The position numbers were made by a program, and so were the translations under genes. The notes beneath the pieces were generated by a model, which was not told the DNA's origin, ran no database searches, and was given only the letters and a program-made list of their open reading frames with translations. From Acetobacter lovaniensis (lineage in GTDB: Bacteria; Pseudomonadota; Alphaproteobacteria; Acetobacterales; Acetobacteraceae), in the NCBI RefSeq assembly GCF_014207635.1, contig NZ_JACHIE010000007.1, positions 118,558-182,557 of the forward strand: DNA of 64,000 nt, given 5' to 3'. Of this stretch, positions 10,685 to 20,966 are shown piece by piece. Position 1 is the stretch's first letter; each line of letters begins with the position of its first letter.

Positions 10685-10725
10685 GGCGTCCGTGCTTTTT
10701 ATAAGGCGGACGCCGTTTTACGTTT
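10685..10725 (+). terminator. Second hairpin between dnaK and dnaJ
   Basis: An 8-bp GC-rich stem (10685-10692 with 10707-10714) is followed by GTTTTACGTTTT. It may back up the first terminator or shape the dnaJ leader. Confidence 0.5.
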
Positions 10726-10779
10726 TACATTCTGGACAGATGCTGTGCTCATGCAAGAGGCAGCCCCAAGAGGACTTTC

Positions 10780-11916
10780 ATGGCTACTCAGCTTGATTAC
10801 TACGAAATTCTTGAGGTAACCCGCACGGCCTCTGCCGAGGAAATTAAAAAATCCTACCGCAGGATGGCCATGCAGTTTCATCCTGACCGGAACCCGGGGG
10901 ATGATGCGGCGGAAGCCAAGTTCAAGGAAATCAATCAGGCTTACGATGTGCTCAAGGATGAGCAGAAGCGCGCCGCCTACGACCGCTTCGGCCATGCAGC
11001 GTTTGAAGGGGGTGGGGCAGGCCCCGGCGGGTTCGATTTTAACGGATTTGGCGGCGGTGGTCTGGGCGATATTTTTGAGCAGATGTTCGGGGACATGATG
11101 GGCCGCCGTGGTGGGCAGGCCCGGAGTGGGAACGACATCCAGACCCATGTTGAAATCACGCTCGAAGAAGCATTTGCAGGCGTTGAAAAGGATGTGCGGG
11201 TTATTACCCGTGTTGCCTGTGACTCCTGCCATGGCACTGGCTCCAACAGTGGTGCCGCCGGGGTGGAAACCTGCCCGAGTTGCCACGGGGCGGGTAAAGT
11301 GCGTGCCCAGCAGGGATTTTTTGTGGTGGAACGGGCCTGCCCGACCTGCCATGGTGCGGGCCGAGTGGTCAAGGACCCCTGCAAGGCCTGCCGTGGGGAA
11401 GGGACCGTGGAGCAGGAACGCACCATAAAGGTGCAGATCCCAGCAGGTGTTGAGGACGGAACCCGCATCCGCCTGACAGGTGAGGGAGAGGCCGGTGGCA
11501 ATGGTGTGCCATCAGGTGACCTGTATGTGCATGTCTCCGTTTCCGAACACTCCATTTTCCAGCGTGATGGCGCCAACGTATATTGCCGTGTGCCCCTGCG
11601 CATGGCGCAGGCCGCTCTGGGGACCGAAATAGAAGTGCCGGTTATTGATGGCAGCCGCACCATTGTTAAAATCCCGGCAGGCACACAGACCGGCGCGCAT
11701 TTCCGCCTGCGGGGCAAGGGCTTCTCGGTCCTGCGGTCCAGTGCGCGGGGAGATATGTATATTCAGGTTACGGTGGAAACACCGCAGGTGCTGACCAAGC
11801 GCCAGCGTGAACTGCTTGAAGAATTTGAGAAAGAAGCGGGCGAGGACATCAAGCATAGCCCCGAGCACACAGGCTTCTTCCGCCGCGTGCGTGATTTTTT
11901 TGAAGGATCGGAATAA
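10780..11916 (+). CDS. dnaJ: Chaperone protein DnaJ
   Basis: Encodes 378 residues. The J domain carries H-P-D near residues 34-36, followed by a Gly/Phe-rich linker (about 72-115). Four zinc-binding CxxCxGxG-type repeats span about 147-208: [24 protein letters not shown] and CKACRGEG. The C-terminal substrate-binding domains follow. It stimulates DnaK ATPase activity and delivers substrates. The ATG is preceded by AGAGGA. dapB starts only five bases after the stop, so the two are probably cotranscribed, a common arrangement in acetic acid bacteria. Confidence 0.97.
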   Translation: MATQLDYYEILEVTRTASAEEIKKSYRRMAMQFHPDRNPGDDAAEAKFKEINQAYDVLKDEQKRAAYDRFGHAAFEGGGAGPGGFDFNGFGGGGLGDIFEQMFGDMMGRRGGQARSGNDIQTHVEITLEEAFAGVEKDVRVITRVACDSCHGTGSNSGAAGVETCPSCHGAGKVRAQQGFFVVERACPTCHGAGRVVKDPCKACRGEGTVEQERTIKVQIPAGVEDGTRIRLTGEGEAGGNGVPSGDLYVHVSVSEHSIFQRDGANVYCRVPLRMAQAALGTEIEVPVIDGSRTIVKIPAGTQTGAHFRLRGKGFSVLRSSARGDMYIQVTVETPQVLTKRQRELLEEFEKEAGEDIKHSPEHTGFFRRVRDFFEGSE

Positions 11917-11921
11917 CACAC

Positions 11922-12701
11922 ATGCGCATTGGTATTGCAGGGATTACAGGCCGCGTAGGGCGCTTGCTGGTTGAGGAAGTACTGGCAGCCGGTGCGACCG
12001 TAGCTGGTGGCACTACCCGTTCGCCCGAGCAGGCCGCGGGCCTGCCTGTGGGTATTCCGCTGTTTACAACCATGTCCGCGCTGGCGGAAGAATGCGAGGC
12101 GGTGATCGACTTCACGCATGCCGATACGGTTGCGTCGAGTGCGAAGTCTCTGGTTGGTACGGGGGTGGCGTGGGTGCTGGGCACAACGGGCCTGTCCGCA
12201 CAGCAGAACCAGATGCTGCGGGAAGCCGCAGGTTATATGACCATTGTCCATGCCGCCAACTTTTCACCCGGTGTCACGCTGGTGCGTCGCCTTGCCCAGA
12301 TGATGGGGCAGGCCTTGCCAGCAGAGTCCTATGATGCGGAAATTGTGGAAATGCATCACAGGCAGAAGGTGGATGCGCCTTCTGGCACAGCACTTGCCAT
12401 TGGTCAGGCCGTGGCTCTTGGCCGTGGTGTGGCGCTGGAAGATGTGCGCGAAAGTGGGCGTGATGGCCTGACTGGCCCCCGCAAGCCGGGTGCCATCGGC
12501 TTTGCCGCCCTGCGCGGTGGGCAGATTGTGGGGGAACATGACGTTCTTTTCACATCCGCGGATGAGCAGATTACCCTGTCGCACCGGGCCTTTGACCGGC
12601 GTATTTTTGCCACGGGTGCAGTACGCGCCGCATTGTGGGCAAAAGGGCGGGAAGCAGGGCTTTACGGCATGGAAGACGTGCTGGGCTTGCCCCCGCTGTA
12701 A
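11922..12701 (+). CDS. dapB: 4-hydroxy-tetrahydrodipicolinate reductase DapB
   Basis: Encodes 259 residues. The NAD(P)H-binding loop reads G-I-T-G-R-V-G-R at residues 5-12. The mid-region carries V-L-G-T-T-G-L, N-F-S-P-G-V, and the catalytic E-M-H-H-R-Q-K-V-D-A-P-S-G-T-A motif near residues 143-157, with the His pair and Lys of the active site. It reduces 4-hydroxy-tetrahydrodipicolinate towards lysine and diaminopimelate for peptidoglycan. It is placed directly behind dnaJ with a five-base gap. Confidence 0.95.
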   Translation: MRIGIAGITGRVGRLLVEEVLAAGATVAGGTTRSPEQAAGLPVGIPLFTTMSALAEECEAVIDFTHADTVASSAKSLVGTGVAWVLGTTGLSAQQNQMLREAAGYMTIVHAANFSPGVTLVRRLAQMMGQALPAESYDAEIVEMHHRQKVDAPSGTALAIGQAVALGRGVALEDVRESGRDGLTGPRKPGAIGFAALRGGQIVGEHDVLFTSADEQITLSHRAFDRRIFATGAVRAALWAKGREAGLYGMEDVLGLPPL

Positions 12702-12790
12702 GGGGTAAACCGGGCAGCGTGGGACGTGCCCCGCGTCTGGCGCAGGGCTGAAAACTGGGGCTTGTCTTTTGCGCCGGTGGCGTATGGCTC

Positions 12791-12821
12791 TTGACCATTA
12801 CTTTCTATGCCGCCATAGGAT
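12791..12821 (+). promoter_or_regulatory. Possible metK promoter and structured leader
   Basis: TTGACC at 12791 resembles a -35 box. Candidate -10 sequences are weak (CATAGG at 17 bases, TAGGAT at 19). The same 188-bp gap has three short hairpins: 12739-12744 with 12770-12775, 12805-12809 with 12814-12818, and 12826-12830 with 12837-12841. No known SAM riboswitch consensus was recognised. Confidence 0.3.
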
Positions 12822-12889
12822 GCCGTCCCCTTTTTTGGGGATGGTTACCTGTTTTCTTTTTTCACTGGCGTGGGGCGAACGGCACCATC

Positions 12890-14077
12890 ATGCGTAAAGA
12901 CGGCGATTTTCTGTTTACTTCGGAATCAGTTTCCGAAGGTCATCCCGATAAAGTTGCTGACCGGATCAGCGATACCGTTCTGGACGCGTATCTGGCGGCA
13001 GACCCCGAAGCGCGCGTGGCGTGTGAAACGCTGGTAACGACCAACCGTATCGTTCTGGCTGGTGAAGTGCGCGGTCCCGAGTCCGTAACCTCCGAGCAGC
13101 TGATTCATCTGGCGCGTGAAGCTGTTAAGGATATTGGCTACGACCAGACCGGCTTCTCTTGGCGCCATGCCGAAGCTTCCAACTACCTGCATGCTCAGTC
13201 CGCTGACATTGCCGTTGGTGTGGACAGCACATCGGACAAGGACGAAGGTGCAGGCGATCAGGGCATCATGTTCGGTTATGCCTCTAACGAGACAGACACC
13301 CTCATGCCTGCGCCGCTGTATTATGCGCACCGCATCCTGCACACCATCCGCGACCTGCGTCGCGCTGGTGATGACCGCGTTGCAGGCCTCCAGCCCGATG
13401 CCAAAAGCCAGGTGACCCTGCGTTACGTCAACGGTCGTCCGGTTGGTGCTACTTCTGTTGTGATTTCCACACAGCATGATGAAGGTGCGGACCAGAAGGT
13501 TCTGCGCGACCGTCTGCTGGACGTAACCCGCAGCGTGCTGCCCGAAGGCTGGATGCCGCCTGAAAGCGAATTCTACGCCAACCCGACCGGCGTGTTCGTT
13601 ATCGGTGGCCCCGATGGGGACTGCGGCCTGACGGGTCGCAAGATCATTGTGGACACCTACGGCGGTGCAGCCCCCCATGGTGGTGGCGCATTCTCCGGTA
13701 AAGACCCGACCAAGGTTGACCGTTCTGCGGCCTATGCCTGCCGTTACCTTGCCAAGAACGTTGTGGCTGCTGGTCTGGCAGACCGCTGCACCATCCAGCT
13801 TTCCTACGCTATTGGCGTGTCTCACCCGCTGTCCGTTTACGTGGACCTGGATGAAAGCGGCAAGGATGTGGATGAAGCCCGTCTGGGTGAAGTCCTGCGT
13901 GAAGTCATGGACCTGACGCCGCGCGGCATTCGCAAGCACCTGCGCCTGAACCGTCCGATTTATGCGACCACATCTGCTTATGGTCACTTTGGCCGTACGC
14001 CGGATGACAAACTGGATACCTTTACATGGGAACGCACCGATCTGGTGGACGCCCTGCGCAGCGCCCTGAAGCGCTGA
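12890..14077 (+). CDS. metK: S-adenosylmethionine synthase
   Basis: Encodes 395 residues. Conserved marks in order: [14 protein letters not shown] near residues 7-20, [12 protein letters not shown] (near 120), and [19 protein letters not shown] (near 260), which together bind ATP, methionine, K+ and Mg2+. The reading frame is open for 33 codons further upstream, but that extension is unlike the family and the ATG at 12890 gives the normal N-terminus. The enzyme makes SAM, the methyl donor also used by TrmB, whose gene follows 18 bases later. Confidence 0.97.
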   Translation: MRKDGDFLFTSESVSEGHPDKVADRISDTVLDAYLAADPEARVACETLVTTNRIVLAGEVRGPESVTSEQLIHLAREAVKDIGYDQTGFSWRHAEASNYLHAQSADIAVGVDSTSDKDEGAGDQGIMFGYASNETDTLMPAPLYYAHRILHTIRDLRRAGDDRVAGLQPDAKSQVTLRYVNGRPVGATSVVISTQHDEGADQKVLRDRLLDVTRSVLPEGWMPPESEFYANPTGVFVIGGPDGDCGLTGRKIIVDTYGGAAPHGGGAFSGKDPTKVDRSAAYACRYLAKNVVAAGLADRCTIQLSYAIGVSHPLSVYVDLDESGKDVDEARLGEVLREVMDLTPRGIRKHLRLNRPIYATTSAYGHFGRTPDDKLDTFTWERTDLVDALRSALKR

Positions 14078-14095
14078 TATAAAGGTAGCGAGTTC

Positions 14096-14833
14096 ATGAC
14101 GGAGGCAAAAGGTCAGGCCATTGCTGGCCAGCCCGAAGCAGTGGATGTAAAACCCCCGCCGGAAAGGCTGTATGGCCGCCAGCGTGGGCATCCGCTCCGC
14201 CCCCGTCAGGAACGCCTGCTGGACGAAACGCTGCCACGCCTGCGGTTTCCGCTGGATAAGGCAGCGGACCCAGCTTCTGTTTTTGGTCATGCACCACAAC
14301 AGATCTGGTTCGAGGTCGGCTTTGGTGGGGGCGAGCATGTGCTGGCCCAGACCAAAGCACACCCCGAAGTTGGCTATATAGCCTCCGAAGTTTTTCATAA
14401 CGGTCTGTGTTCGCTGCTGAACAAGCTTGTGCCTGTTGAGCAGGAGGCCACCGCCCCGCTGCCGGATATGCTCCGCCTGTGGGATGATGATGCGCGTCTG
14501 GTGCTGCGGGCCCTCCCCGATGCCAGTCTGGACCGGCTGTTCCTGATGTTCCCCGACCCGTGGCCCAAGGCCCGGCATGCCAAACGCCGGTTTGTGCATC
14601 CGCAGAATGTGGAACTCTGTGCCCGTGTGCTCAAACCCGGTGCCGTCTGGCGCGTTGCCAGTGACGACCCGACCTATCAGGCCTGGGTGCAGGAGGTCAT
14701 GTCCGCACAGTCGTATTTTGAGGCACCATCCCCGGCGACCGTCCGCCCCGATGGCTGGTTCCCCACCCGGTATGAGGCCAAGGCCATCGCCGCAGGCCGT
14801 CAGCCCTTGTACTGGACGTTTACCCGCCGCTAG
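14096..14833 (+). CDS. trmB: tRNA (guanine-N7)-methyltransferase TrmB
   Basis: Encodes 245 residues. The SAM-binding start is [11 protein letters not shown] near residue 72, followed by S-E-V-F-H-N-G and the family signature [20 protein letters not shown] near residue 143. The usual Gly-rich motif reads V-G-F-G-G-G-E here. It methylates G46 of tRNAs. A reasonable AAGG ribosome site precedes the ATG, and the gene sits 18 bases after metK in the same likely transcript. Confidence 0.95.
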   Translation: MTEAKGQAIAGQPEAVDVKPPPERLYGRQRGHPLRPRQERLLDETLPRLRFPLDKAADPASVFGHAPQQIWFEVGFGGGEHVLAQTKAHPEVGYIASEVFHNGLCSLLNKLVPVEQEATAPLPDMLRLWDDDARLVLRALPDASLDRLFLMFPDPWPKARHAKRRFVHPQNVELCARVLKPGAVWRVASDDPTYQAWVQEVMSAQSYFEAPSPATVRPDGWFPTRYEAKAIAAGRQPLYWTFTRR

Positions 14834-14928
14834 GCGGTGTCCATCTTCTTTATTCCGGCTGGTTGCCTCTGCGCGGCATGTTGGCTAATCAGCCGCATTA
14901 CGTTTTTTGCCGTGCGAAAGGTCCACCC

Positions 14929-16506
14929 ATGAGCCAGACGACGCTTCCTATCCGTCGCGCCCTTATTTCCGTATCCGACAAAGCCGGTCTGCTTGATCTG
15001 GCCCGGGCCCTTGTGGCGCAGGGGGCGGAAATCCTGTCCACGGGCGGTTCCGCCAAAGCCCTGCGTGATGCTGGCGTGCCTGTTACGGAAGTGTCGGATT
15101 ATACGGGTTTCCCCGAAATTCTGGATGGCCGCGTTAAAACGCTGGTACCCAAAATCCATGGGGGTATCCTTGGCCGCCGTGACCTGCCCGCGCATGTCGA
15201 GCAGATGAAAGAACATGGCATTGGTCCGATTGATCTGGTTGCCGTGAACCTTTACCCGTTTGAAAAAACGGTTGCGTCTGGAGCCGATGCCGAAACCTGC
15301 ATTGAAAATATTGATATTGGTGGCCCGGCCCTGATCCGTGCAGCCGCCAAAAACCACGCGCATGTGGTGGTGCTGACCGATCCGGCCCAGTACGAAGGGC
15401 TGATTGATGCGCTGGGCGATGGTGGCACCACGCTGGACATGCGCCGCTTTTATGCTGGTGCAGCCTATGCCCGCACAGCTGCGTATGATGCGGCTATTGC
15501 GGCATGGTTTGCCGCACAGGCGCAGGATGCGTTCCCCGAACGGTTTGCGCTGGCTGGCCAGCGGGCTGAAATCCTGCGCTATGGTGAAAACCCCCACCAG
15601 CAGGCTGCTTTTTACCGCGATGGCAGCACCCGCCCCGGTGTGGCCACGGCCGTACAGGTGCAGGGCAAGGCGCTGTCTTACAACAACATCAATGATACCG
15701 ATGCTGCGTTTGAGGCTGTTGCCGAGTTTGATGCTCCGGCTGTGGTTATTGTCAAACACGCCAATCCCTGCGGTGTTGCCGTTGCAGACACGCTGACCTC
15801 GGCGTGGGATCAGGCCCTGCGGTGTGACCCGGTTTCTGCCTTTGGGGGTATTGTCGCTCTGAACCGTCCGCTGGATGCGGTCACGGCGGAAAAAATTTCC
15901 ACCATCTTTACCGAAGTCATTGTGGCCCCCGATGCAGCGGACGATGCAAAGGCCCTGCTGGCGCGCAAAAAGAACCTGCGCCTGCTGCTGACTGGTGGCC
16001 TGCCTGACCCTACCGCTGCCGGTACGGTTGTGCGCTCGGTTGCCGGGGGCTTTCTGGCCCAGACGCGCGATAACGGACGGATTGCCCCCGAAGCGCTGAA
16101 GGTTGTCACCAAGCGCGTTCCCACGGAACAGGAAATGCAGGACCTGATCTTTGCCTTCCGGGTGGCAAAGCATGTCAAGTCCAACGCCATTGTATACGCC
16201 AAGGATTGCGCCACGGTGGGTATTGGTGCAGGGCAGATGAGCCGCGTGGACTCCGCCCGTATTGCTGCCAGCAAAAGCGGGGAAGCCGCCAAGGCCGCAG
16301 GCCAGTCCACCCCTCTGACGCAGGGCTCCGTTGCTGCCTCCGATGCGTTCTTCCCCTTTGCGGATGGGCTGGAAACCATTGTGGCCGCGGGTGCGACAGC
16401 CGTTATACAGCCCGGCGGGTCCATCCGTGATGAGGAGGTGATTGCCGCAGCCGATGCCGCAGGCATTGCCATGGTGTTCACCGGTATGCGTCATTTCCGC
16501 CACTGA
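14929..16506 (+). CDS. purH: Bifunctional AICAR transformylase / IMP cyclohydrolase PurH
   Basis: Encodes 525 residues, matching the usual 515-530. The N-terminal MGS-like cyclohydrolase domain has [16 protein letters not shown] and [15 protein letters not shown]. The transformylase domain carries the K-H-A-N-P-C-G-V catalytic motif near residue 276 and closes with D-A-F-F-P-F and an [11 protein letters not shown] end. It carries out the last two steps of IMP synthesis. The frame is open upstream to 14863, but the family start is the ATG at 14929 with AAAGG upstream. Confidence 0.97.
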   Translation: MSQTTLPIRRALISVSDKAGLLDLARALVAQGAEILSTGGSAKALRDAGVPVTEVSDYTGFPEILDGRVKTLVPKIHGGILGRRDLPAHVEQMKEHGIGPIDLVAVNLYPFEKTVASGADAETCIENIDIGGPALIRAAAKNHAHVVVLTDPAQYEGLIDALGDGGTTLDMRRFYAGAAYARTAAYDAAIAAWFAAQAQDAFPERFALAGQRAEILRYGENPHQQAAFYRDGSTRPGVATAVQVQGKALSYNNINDTDAAFEAVAEFDAPAVVIVKHANPCGVAVADTLTSAWDQALRCDPVSAFGGIVALNRPLDAVTAEKISTIFTEVIVAPDAADDAKALLARKKNLRLLLTGGLPDPTAAGTVVRSVAGGFLAQTRDNGRIAPEALKVVTKRVPTEQEMQDLIFAFRVAKHVKSNAIVYAKDCATVGIGAGQMSRVDSARIAASKSGEAAKAAGQSTPLTQGSVAASDAFFPFADGLETIVAAGATAVIQPGGSIRDEEVIAAADAAGIAMVFTGMRHFRH

Positions 16507-16513
16507 CACGCTT

Positions 16514-16531
16514 TTCCCGCTCTTGCGGGAA
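16514..16531 (+). terminator. Hairpin after purH
   Basis: A perfect 7-bp stem (16514-16520 with 16525-16531) lies eight bases after the purH stop. It lacks a T-tract, so it may be a weak or Rho-assisted terminator or an mRNA-stabilising 3' end. Confidence 0.4.
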
Positions 16532-16625
16532 TGGCCCTTCATGGCAGAGTATGCAGACGAGTCTCACGCATTGCCGCGTTCTGCCCCGGTGGGGGCAGGG
16601 CGTGCCTGTCCTTAGTGGTTGTTTC

Positions 16626-17381
16626 ATGCGCTCTTTGCTTAGTTTGTCTGGTTTGATTCTGGCGTCTTCTGTCGCGGTGGCAGCCCCTGCACATAAGGAG
16701 GCGTCATCCGGCACGACCTTTGCCTCCAGGCAGACCGTGACGGAAAAACAGGCGACAGGCGTGTATGACCTGTCCGCGCTGCCGGTGTTTACGGGGAGCG
16801 TGGTGCAGTTTCTGCCAGCGCCCCACGGGGGCATTGTCGGTTTTGTGCTTGATGATGGCACACAGGTTTTTGTCTCATCCGAACAGGCCCATACCTTTGC
16901 TGGCCTGATCAAGGTCGGGGACAAGGTGGATATCCGCGGCATCAAAGGGCAGGTCCTGCCAATTATCCGCGCCTTTAGCGTAACCAGTCCGCGTGGGCGC
17001 ACGGTGCAGGACAGCTTTATTGAAATGCCGTTGCATTCCCCCGAAATGATCACCGGGCCCGACCTTGTGCTGCATGGCGAGGTCTGGATGCCGCTTTACG
17101 ATGCAGGCGGCCACCTGACGGGTGCCGTGCTCAAGGATCATTCGGTTATTTATCTGTCTCCGCGCGAAGCCGCACGGGTTTCTGACCTGCTTAAGGCCGG
17201 GCAGACGCTCTTTGCCGTGGGGGGGGGCAGCAGTGGTGATCTGGGTATTGCCATTGATGCGCGTGAAATTGGACCAGAGGCGGATAAGCTGATCGGCGTT
17301 GCCGTGGGCAATGTCCCCCCGCCCGGCCCTGCTCCGGGGTCTCCGGGTTATGATCTTATTCCCGGGGCGGATGAGCACTAG
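16626..17381 (+). CDS. Secreted protein with two similar halves, function unknown
   Basis: Encodes 251 residues. Residues 1-20 are a signal peptide ending in A-V-A-A-P, so it is exported. Two segments resemble each other: one near 55-107 (G-S-V-V-Q-F then G-F-V-L-D-D, V-F-V-S-S, L-I-K-V-G-D-K-V-D-I-R-G) and one near 152-205 (G-E-V-W-M-P then G-A-V-L-K-D, I-Y-L-S-P, L-L-K-A-G-Q-T-L-F-A-V-G). The repeating beta-rich units look like OB-fold-type barrels. The Pro/Gly-rich tail is probably disordered. The start at 16626 is chosen because it begins the signal peptide. I do not recognise a named family. Confidence 0.7.
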   Translation: MRSLLSLSGLILASSVAVAAPAHKEASSGTTFASRQTVTEKQATGVYDLSALPVFTGSVVQFLPAPHGGIVGFVLDDGTQVFVSSEQAHTFAGLIKVGDKVDIRGIKGQVLPIIRAFSVTSPRGRTVQDSFIEMPLHSPEMITGPDLVLHGEVWMPLYDAGGHLTGAVLKDHSVIYLSPREAARVSDLLKAGQTLFAVGGGSSGDLGIAIDAREIGPEADKLIGVAVGNVPPPGPAPGSPGYDLIPGADEH

Positions 17382-17409
17382 GCTTTCGGATACAAAGTGT
17401 CCTGCCGGA

Positions 17410-17440
17410 ATGGCGACCACAGAACTGTGGTCGCCATTTT
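17410..17440 (+). terminator. Terminator after the duplicated secreted protein gene
   Basis: A 13-bp perfect inverted repeat (17410-17422 with 17425-17437) is followed by TTTGCGTT. It separates the secreted-protein gene from the small DUF1328 gene. Confidence 0.75.
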
Positions 17441-17503
17441 GCGTTAAACACCCACGGAAGCATGGCGCATGCAGGGCATGAACAGGGATGATGGGAGGCC
17501 AGA

Positions 17504-17680
17504 ATGGCGTTGATACGGTGGATTATTGTTTTTCTTATTTTTGCTCTGCTGGCATCCCTGTTCGGATTTAATGGCGCGGCCTCGGGGTTCTCGGAAATTG
17601 CCAAGGTTCTGCTGTTTATTTTTGTGGTGTTGCTGATCATCAGCCTGTTTTTTGGTGGTCGTTCGCGCTCGGGGCCATAA
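17504..17680 (+). CDS. Small DUF1328 family membrane protein
   Basis: A 58-residue protein. Two hydrophobic helices (about 4-22 and 32-50) flank the F-G-F-N-G-A-A loop, with a basic tail. This matches the DUF1328/YtjA family, which starts M-x-x-x-x-W and has G-A-A-x-G-x-S-E-I-A-K before the second helix; the A-A-S-G-F-S-E-I-A-K-V-L segment fits closely. A strong GGGAGG lies just upstream of the ATG. Function is unknown; members sit in the inner membrane and often appear with stress responses. Confidence 0.85.
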   Translation: MALIRWIIVFLIFALLASLFGFNGAASGFSEIAKVLLFIFVVLLIISLFFGGRSRSGP

Positions 17681-17685
17681 AAACA

Positions 17686-17722
17686 TGCAGGGCCTGCACG
17701 ATCCGGTCGCGCAGGCCCTGCA
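17686..17722 (-). terminator. Terminator of the glyQ-glyS operon
   Basis: A 12-bp perfect stem (17686-17697 with 17711-17722). Read on the minus strand it is followed by TGTTTTTATGG, placing a T-run after the hairpin for transcripts coming from glyS. It overlaps the 3' side of the convergent DUF1328 gene. Confidence 0.7.
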
Positions 17723-17783
17723 AAAGGCGGAATACCTGTCTGTGTATGCCCCCACCTTCCGGCATGGAAGATGGGGTGTTTTT

Positions 17784-19844
17784 TTAGCCTTCGATCTGGC
17801 TGAAGTCGGCAATCAGACGCATCATACGCACAAGGCGGGACAGGAGTTTAAGCCTGTTCAGGCGGAGTGCGGCATCTGGCGCGTTGACGGTGACATCTTC
17901 AAAAAAACGGTCAAGGGGCTGGCGTAGGCTGGCTGCGGCCCGCATGGCATCGGCAAAATGCTCGGCAGTAAAAGCCTGTTCCACAGCGGGTTCGACCGTT
18001 TGTAGCGTTGCATAAAGGGCGCGTTCCTCGTCCTGCTCAAACAGGGCGGGGTCGGGCATGCCTTCATGCGGGCCGTCTTTTTTGTCCTCAATCCGCAGGA
18101 TATTGGCGGCACGGCGGGTAGCGGCCAGCAGGTTCTGGCCGTCCTCGGTTTCCAGCATGGTCTGCAATGCCTGTGCGCGGGCGAGCAGACGCACGATGTC
18201 CGTGTCTTCATTATCGACCGAAATCGCGGCAAGGCAATCATGCCGTGCCCCTTCGGTGCGGACCTGCACGCGCAGGCGCTCGGCAATAAACTGGGGCAGC
18301 AGGGCCAGATCCGGTGCATTGCGCAGGGGTTCGGGCAGGGCTTCTGCCGCCAGCGTGAACAGTTTGACCAGATCCAGCCGCAACCCGTTTTCACGGATCA
18401 GGCGGATAATGCCAAGGGCTGCGCGGCGCAGGCCAAACGGATCGCCCGAGCCGGATGGTTTTTCGCCAGCGGCAAAAAAGGCCGTCAGCATGTCAAACCG
18501 GTCCGCCAGCCCCAGCACGACGGAAACCGGGGCTACCGGCACCTCGTCTCCCGGCCCACGCGGTGTGTAGTGCTCGCTGATGGCCTGCGCCACTTCGGGC
18601 TGTTCGCCATCATGGCGGGCATAATACCCACCCATGACACCCTGAAGCTCGGGGAACTCCCCAACCATACCGGTTGTCAGGTCGGTTTTGCTCAACTCGG
18701 CAGCGCGTTCACACAATGCGGCAGGGGCGCCAACCATGTCAGCCAGAATGGCTGCAAGGCGTACCATACGGCGGGTACGTTCCCCCTGTGAGCCCAGCTT
18801 GGCGTGGAAGGTGATGGTGTCCAGCTCTTCCACGCGGGAGGCAAGGCTTTGCTTGCGGTCGAGGTTCCAGAAGTGCCGGGCATCGGCAAAGCGGGCGCGC
18901 AGCACGCGCTCATTCCCGCTGACAACCAGAGAGCCATCATCTGTGGGAATGATGTTGGCGACAAAGGCAAAGCGCGGCGCCGCCGAACCATCACTGTTGC
19001 GCAGGGCAAAATAGCGCTGGTTGACACGCATGGACACCTGCATGACCTCGGGGGGGAGGTCCATGAAGATGGGGTCGATCTGCCCCAGGAAGGGAACAGG
19101 CCATTCGACCAGCCCCGCGACCTCATCCACCAGCCCGGCATCGGGCACAATGCTCAGCCCTTCGGTCTGTGCCAGGGCATTCAGCCCCGTGGTAATGGCC
19201 TCACGGCGTTCGGCGGCATGCACCATCACATGGCGTTCATGCAGGCCCTGCTGCCATTGCGCTGCACTGGTTACGTCCATAACGCCGGGGTTGAGGAAGC
19301 GATGCCCCTCGGTCTGGTTGGAAGTGCTCAGGTTGTGGCCGTTATCGTCTGCCGTAGCCATGGAAAATGGTACGATCTGGCCGTCCAGCAGGCAGACAAT
19401 CCGCCGCAGGGGGCGGACCCATGTCATGGTGCTGCCAGCACCCCAGCGCATGGATTTGGGCCAGGGGAAGCGGCGCAGCAGGTCGGGCATCATGGTGGCA
19501 ATATGCGCAGCAGCCCCAATAGGGGCTTCCTCGCGCTCGAGCACCCAGAACCCGTTTTGCAGGGTCAGGGCGTCCTTGCTCACGCCATGTTTGCGGGTAA
19601 AGCCTTCCAGTGCTTTTTCTGGAGCGTTCTCACGCGGGCCCCGTTCGGAAACGGTGCGGCCGGGCACCATGGCGTCCAGATTAAGGGAGGCGGCAATCCG
19701 GCGGGGGCCAGTATAGCTTCTGGCATCCACAGGGTTGAGCGGGGCCAGAGCCTCGCCCAGCAGGCGGAGCAGGTTTTCGCCTGCCTGCTGCTGCATGCGG
19801 GCGGGGATTTCTTCTGAAAAAAGTTCAATCAGCAATTCGGGCAT
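17784..19844 (-). CDS. glyS: Glycine--tRNA ligase beta subunit
   Basis: Encodes 686 residues, the normal length for the bacterial beta subunit. It begins M-P-E-L-L-I-E-L-F-S-E-E-I-P-A-R, the standard family start, and has G-P-R-R-I-A near residue 50 and the C-terminal D-R-F-F-E-D-V-x-V-N-A anticodon-binding region. The frame is open 23 codons upstream but overlaps glyQ, so the ATG at 19844 is right. It starts four bases after the glyQ stop. The alpha2beta2 enzyme charges tRNA-Gly. Confidence 0.97.
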   Translation of the reverse strand: MPELLIELFSEEIPARMQQQAGENLLRLLGEALAPLNPVDARSYTGPRRIAASLNLDAMVPGRTVSERGPRENAPEKALEGFTRKHGVSKDALTLQNGFWVLEREEAPIGAAAHIATMMPDLLRRFPWPKSMRWGAGSTMTWVRPLRRIVCLLDGQIVPFSMATADDNGHNLSTSNQTEGHRFLNPGVMDVTSAAQWQQGLHERHVMVHAAERREAITTGLNALAQTEGLSIVPDAGLVDEVAGLVEWPVPFLGQIDPIFMDLPPEVMQVSMRVNQRYFALRNSDGSAAPRFAFVANIIPTDDGSLVVSGNERVLRARFADARHFWNLDRKQSLASRVEELDTITFHAKLGSQGERTRRMVRLAAILADMVGAPAALCERAAELSKTDLTTGMVGEFPELQGVMGGYYARHDGEQPEVAQAISEHYTPRGPGDEVPVAPVSVVLGLADRFDMLTAFFAAGEKPSGSGDPFGLRRAALGIIRLIRENGLRLDLVKLFTLAAEALPEPLRNAPDLALLPQFIAERLRVQVRTEGARHDCLAAISVDNEDTDIVRLLARAQALQTMLETEDGQNLLAATRRAANILRIEDKKDGPHEGMPDPALFEQDEERALYATLQTVEPAVEQAFTAEHFADAMRAAASLRQPLDRFFEDVTVNAPDAALRLNRLKLLSRLVRMMRLIADFSQIEG

Positions 19845-19848
19845 GGTC

Positions 19849-20733
19849 TTATTTGTCCTCGCCTGCCAGCCAGGTTTCGCAACACAGTTTTGCCAGTGTG
19901 CGCACCCGGCCAATATAGGCCGCGCGTTCGCTTACGCTGATGACGCCGCGCGCATCAAGCAGGTTGAACAGATGGCTGGCCTTAAGGCACTGGTCATAGG
20001 CGGGCTGGGCAACGCCTGCCTCGGCCAGTGCAACACTTTCCTTTTCCGCATCGCTAAAGTGCTGGAAAAGACGTTCCGTGTTGGCCAGTTCAAAATTATG
20101 GCGTGAGTAATCCTGCTCGGCCCGCAGGAACACATCGCCATAGGTCAGGCCCGTGCCGTTGTAGTCGAGGTCGTACACGTTTTCCACGCCCTGCACATAC
20201 ATGGCCAGACGTTCCAGCCCGTATGTCAGCTCCGTAGAGGGCAGGGTTACGGGAATACCGCCAACCTGCTGGAAGTAGGTGAACTGCGTGACTTCCATGC
20301 CATCGCACCACACTTCCCAGCCCAGACCCCATGCGCCAATGGTCGGGTTTTCCCAGTCGTCTTCCACAAAGCGGATATCGTGCCTGTCGGGGTCAATGCC
20401 GATGGCACGGTAGCTGTCCAGCAGCAGTTTCTGGCTTTCTTCGGGGGTGGGTTTAAGCAGGACCTGATACTGGTAGTAATGCTGGAGACGGTTGGGGTTT
20501 TCCCCGTACCGGCCATCGGACGGGCGACGGCAGGGCTGCACGTAGGCGGCCTTCCAGGGTTTGTTCCCCAGAGCCCGCAGGGTTGTGTGGGGGGAGAGTG
20601 TGCCTGCGCCTATTTCCTGATCATAGGGCTGGAGAATGGCGCACCCCTGTCTTGACCAGAACTGGTGCAGGGTCAGGATAAGGTCCTGAAAGGAGAGGGG
20701 CCGCTCTGTGGGGCGGGGAGACGCCGGGTCCAT
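19849..20733 (-). CDS. glyQ: Glycine--tRNA ligase alpha subunit
   Basis: Encodes 294 residues. Typical family marks are [38 protein letters not shown] and [18 protein letters not shown]. These are the class II core of the catalytic alpha subunit. The open frame extends 26 codons upstream without family similarity; the ATG at 20733 is used. It is the first gene of the glyQ-glyS pair. Confidence 0.97.
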   Translation of the reverse strand: MDPASPRPTERPLSFQDLILTLHQFWSRQGCAILQPYDQEIGAGTLSPHTTLRALGNKPWKAAYVQPCRRPSDGRYGENPNRLQHYYQYQVLLKPTPEESQKLLLDSYRAIGIDPDRHDIRFVEDDWENPTIGAWGLGWEVWCDGMEVTQFTYFQQVGGIPVTLPSTELTYGLERLAMYVQGVENVYDLDYNGTGLTYGDVFLRAEQDYSRHNFELANTERLFQHFSDAEKESVALAEAGVAQPAYDQCLKASHLFNLLDARGVISVSERAAYIGRVRTLAKLCCETWLAGEDK

Positions 20734-20966
20734 GGTATGGATGAAACTCCGCAATATGACGGTCAGGTTGAATGTGCGCAGGGCACGCGTGGCCACACCA
20801 TACAGCCCCATGCGCCAGACCGGAAGAGAAGGCAGGCCTTATGGCAGGCTTTCCTTTGTGGGGGTCTCTCTTGTAACAGGCTTGTGGGCGCGCCACATCT
20901 TGGCCAGAGTGTTCTGGCACAAAGCTCTGGTGCTGTAATTGGCCCGTCAGGGCGGGAAGGTATGGA

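Noticed and set aside
12702..12889. A SAM riboswitch ahead of metK
   Set aside because: I compared by eye with SAM-II and SAM/SAH motifs. Only a short CTGGCGTG match is present and the required pairing is missing.
12926..14599. A 557-codon frame antisense to metK and trmB
   Set aside because: It spans two real genes on the other strand without any domain signal.
14830..16542. A 570-codon frame antisense to purH
   Set aside because: It lies wholly opposite a conserved gene and reads as a low-complexity shadow.
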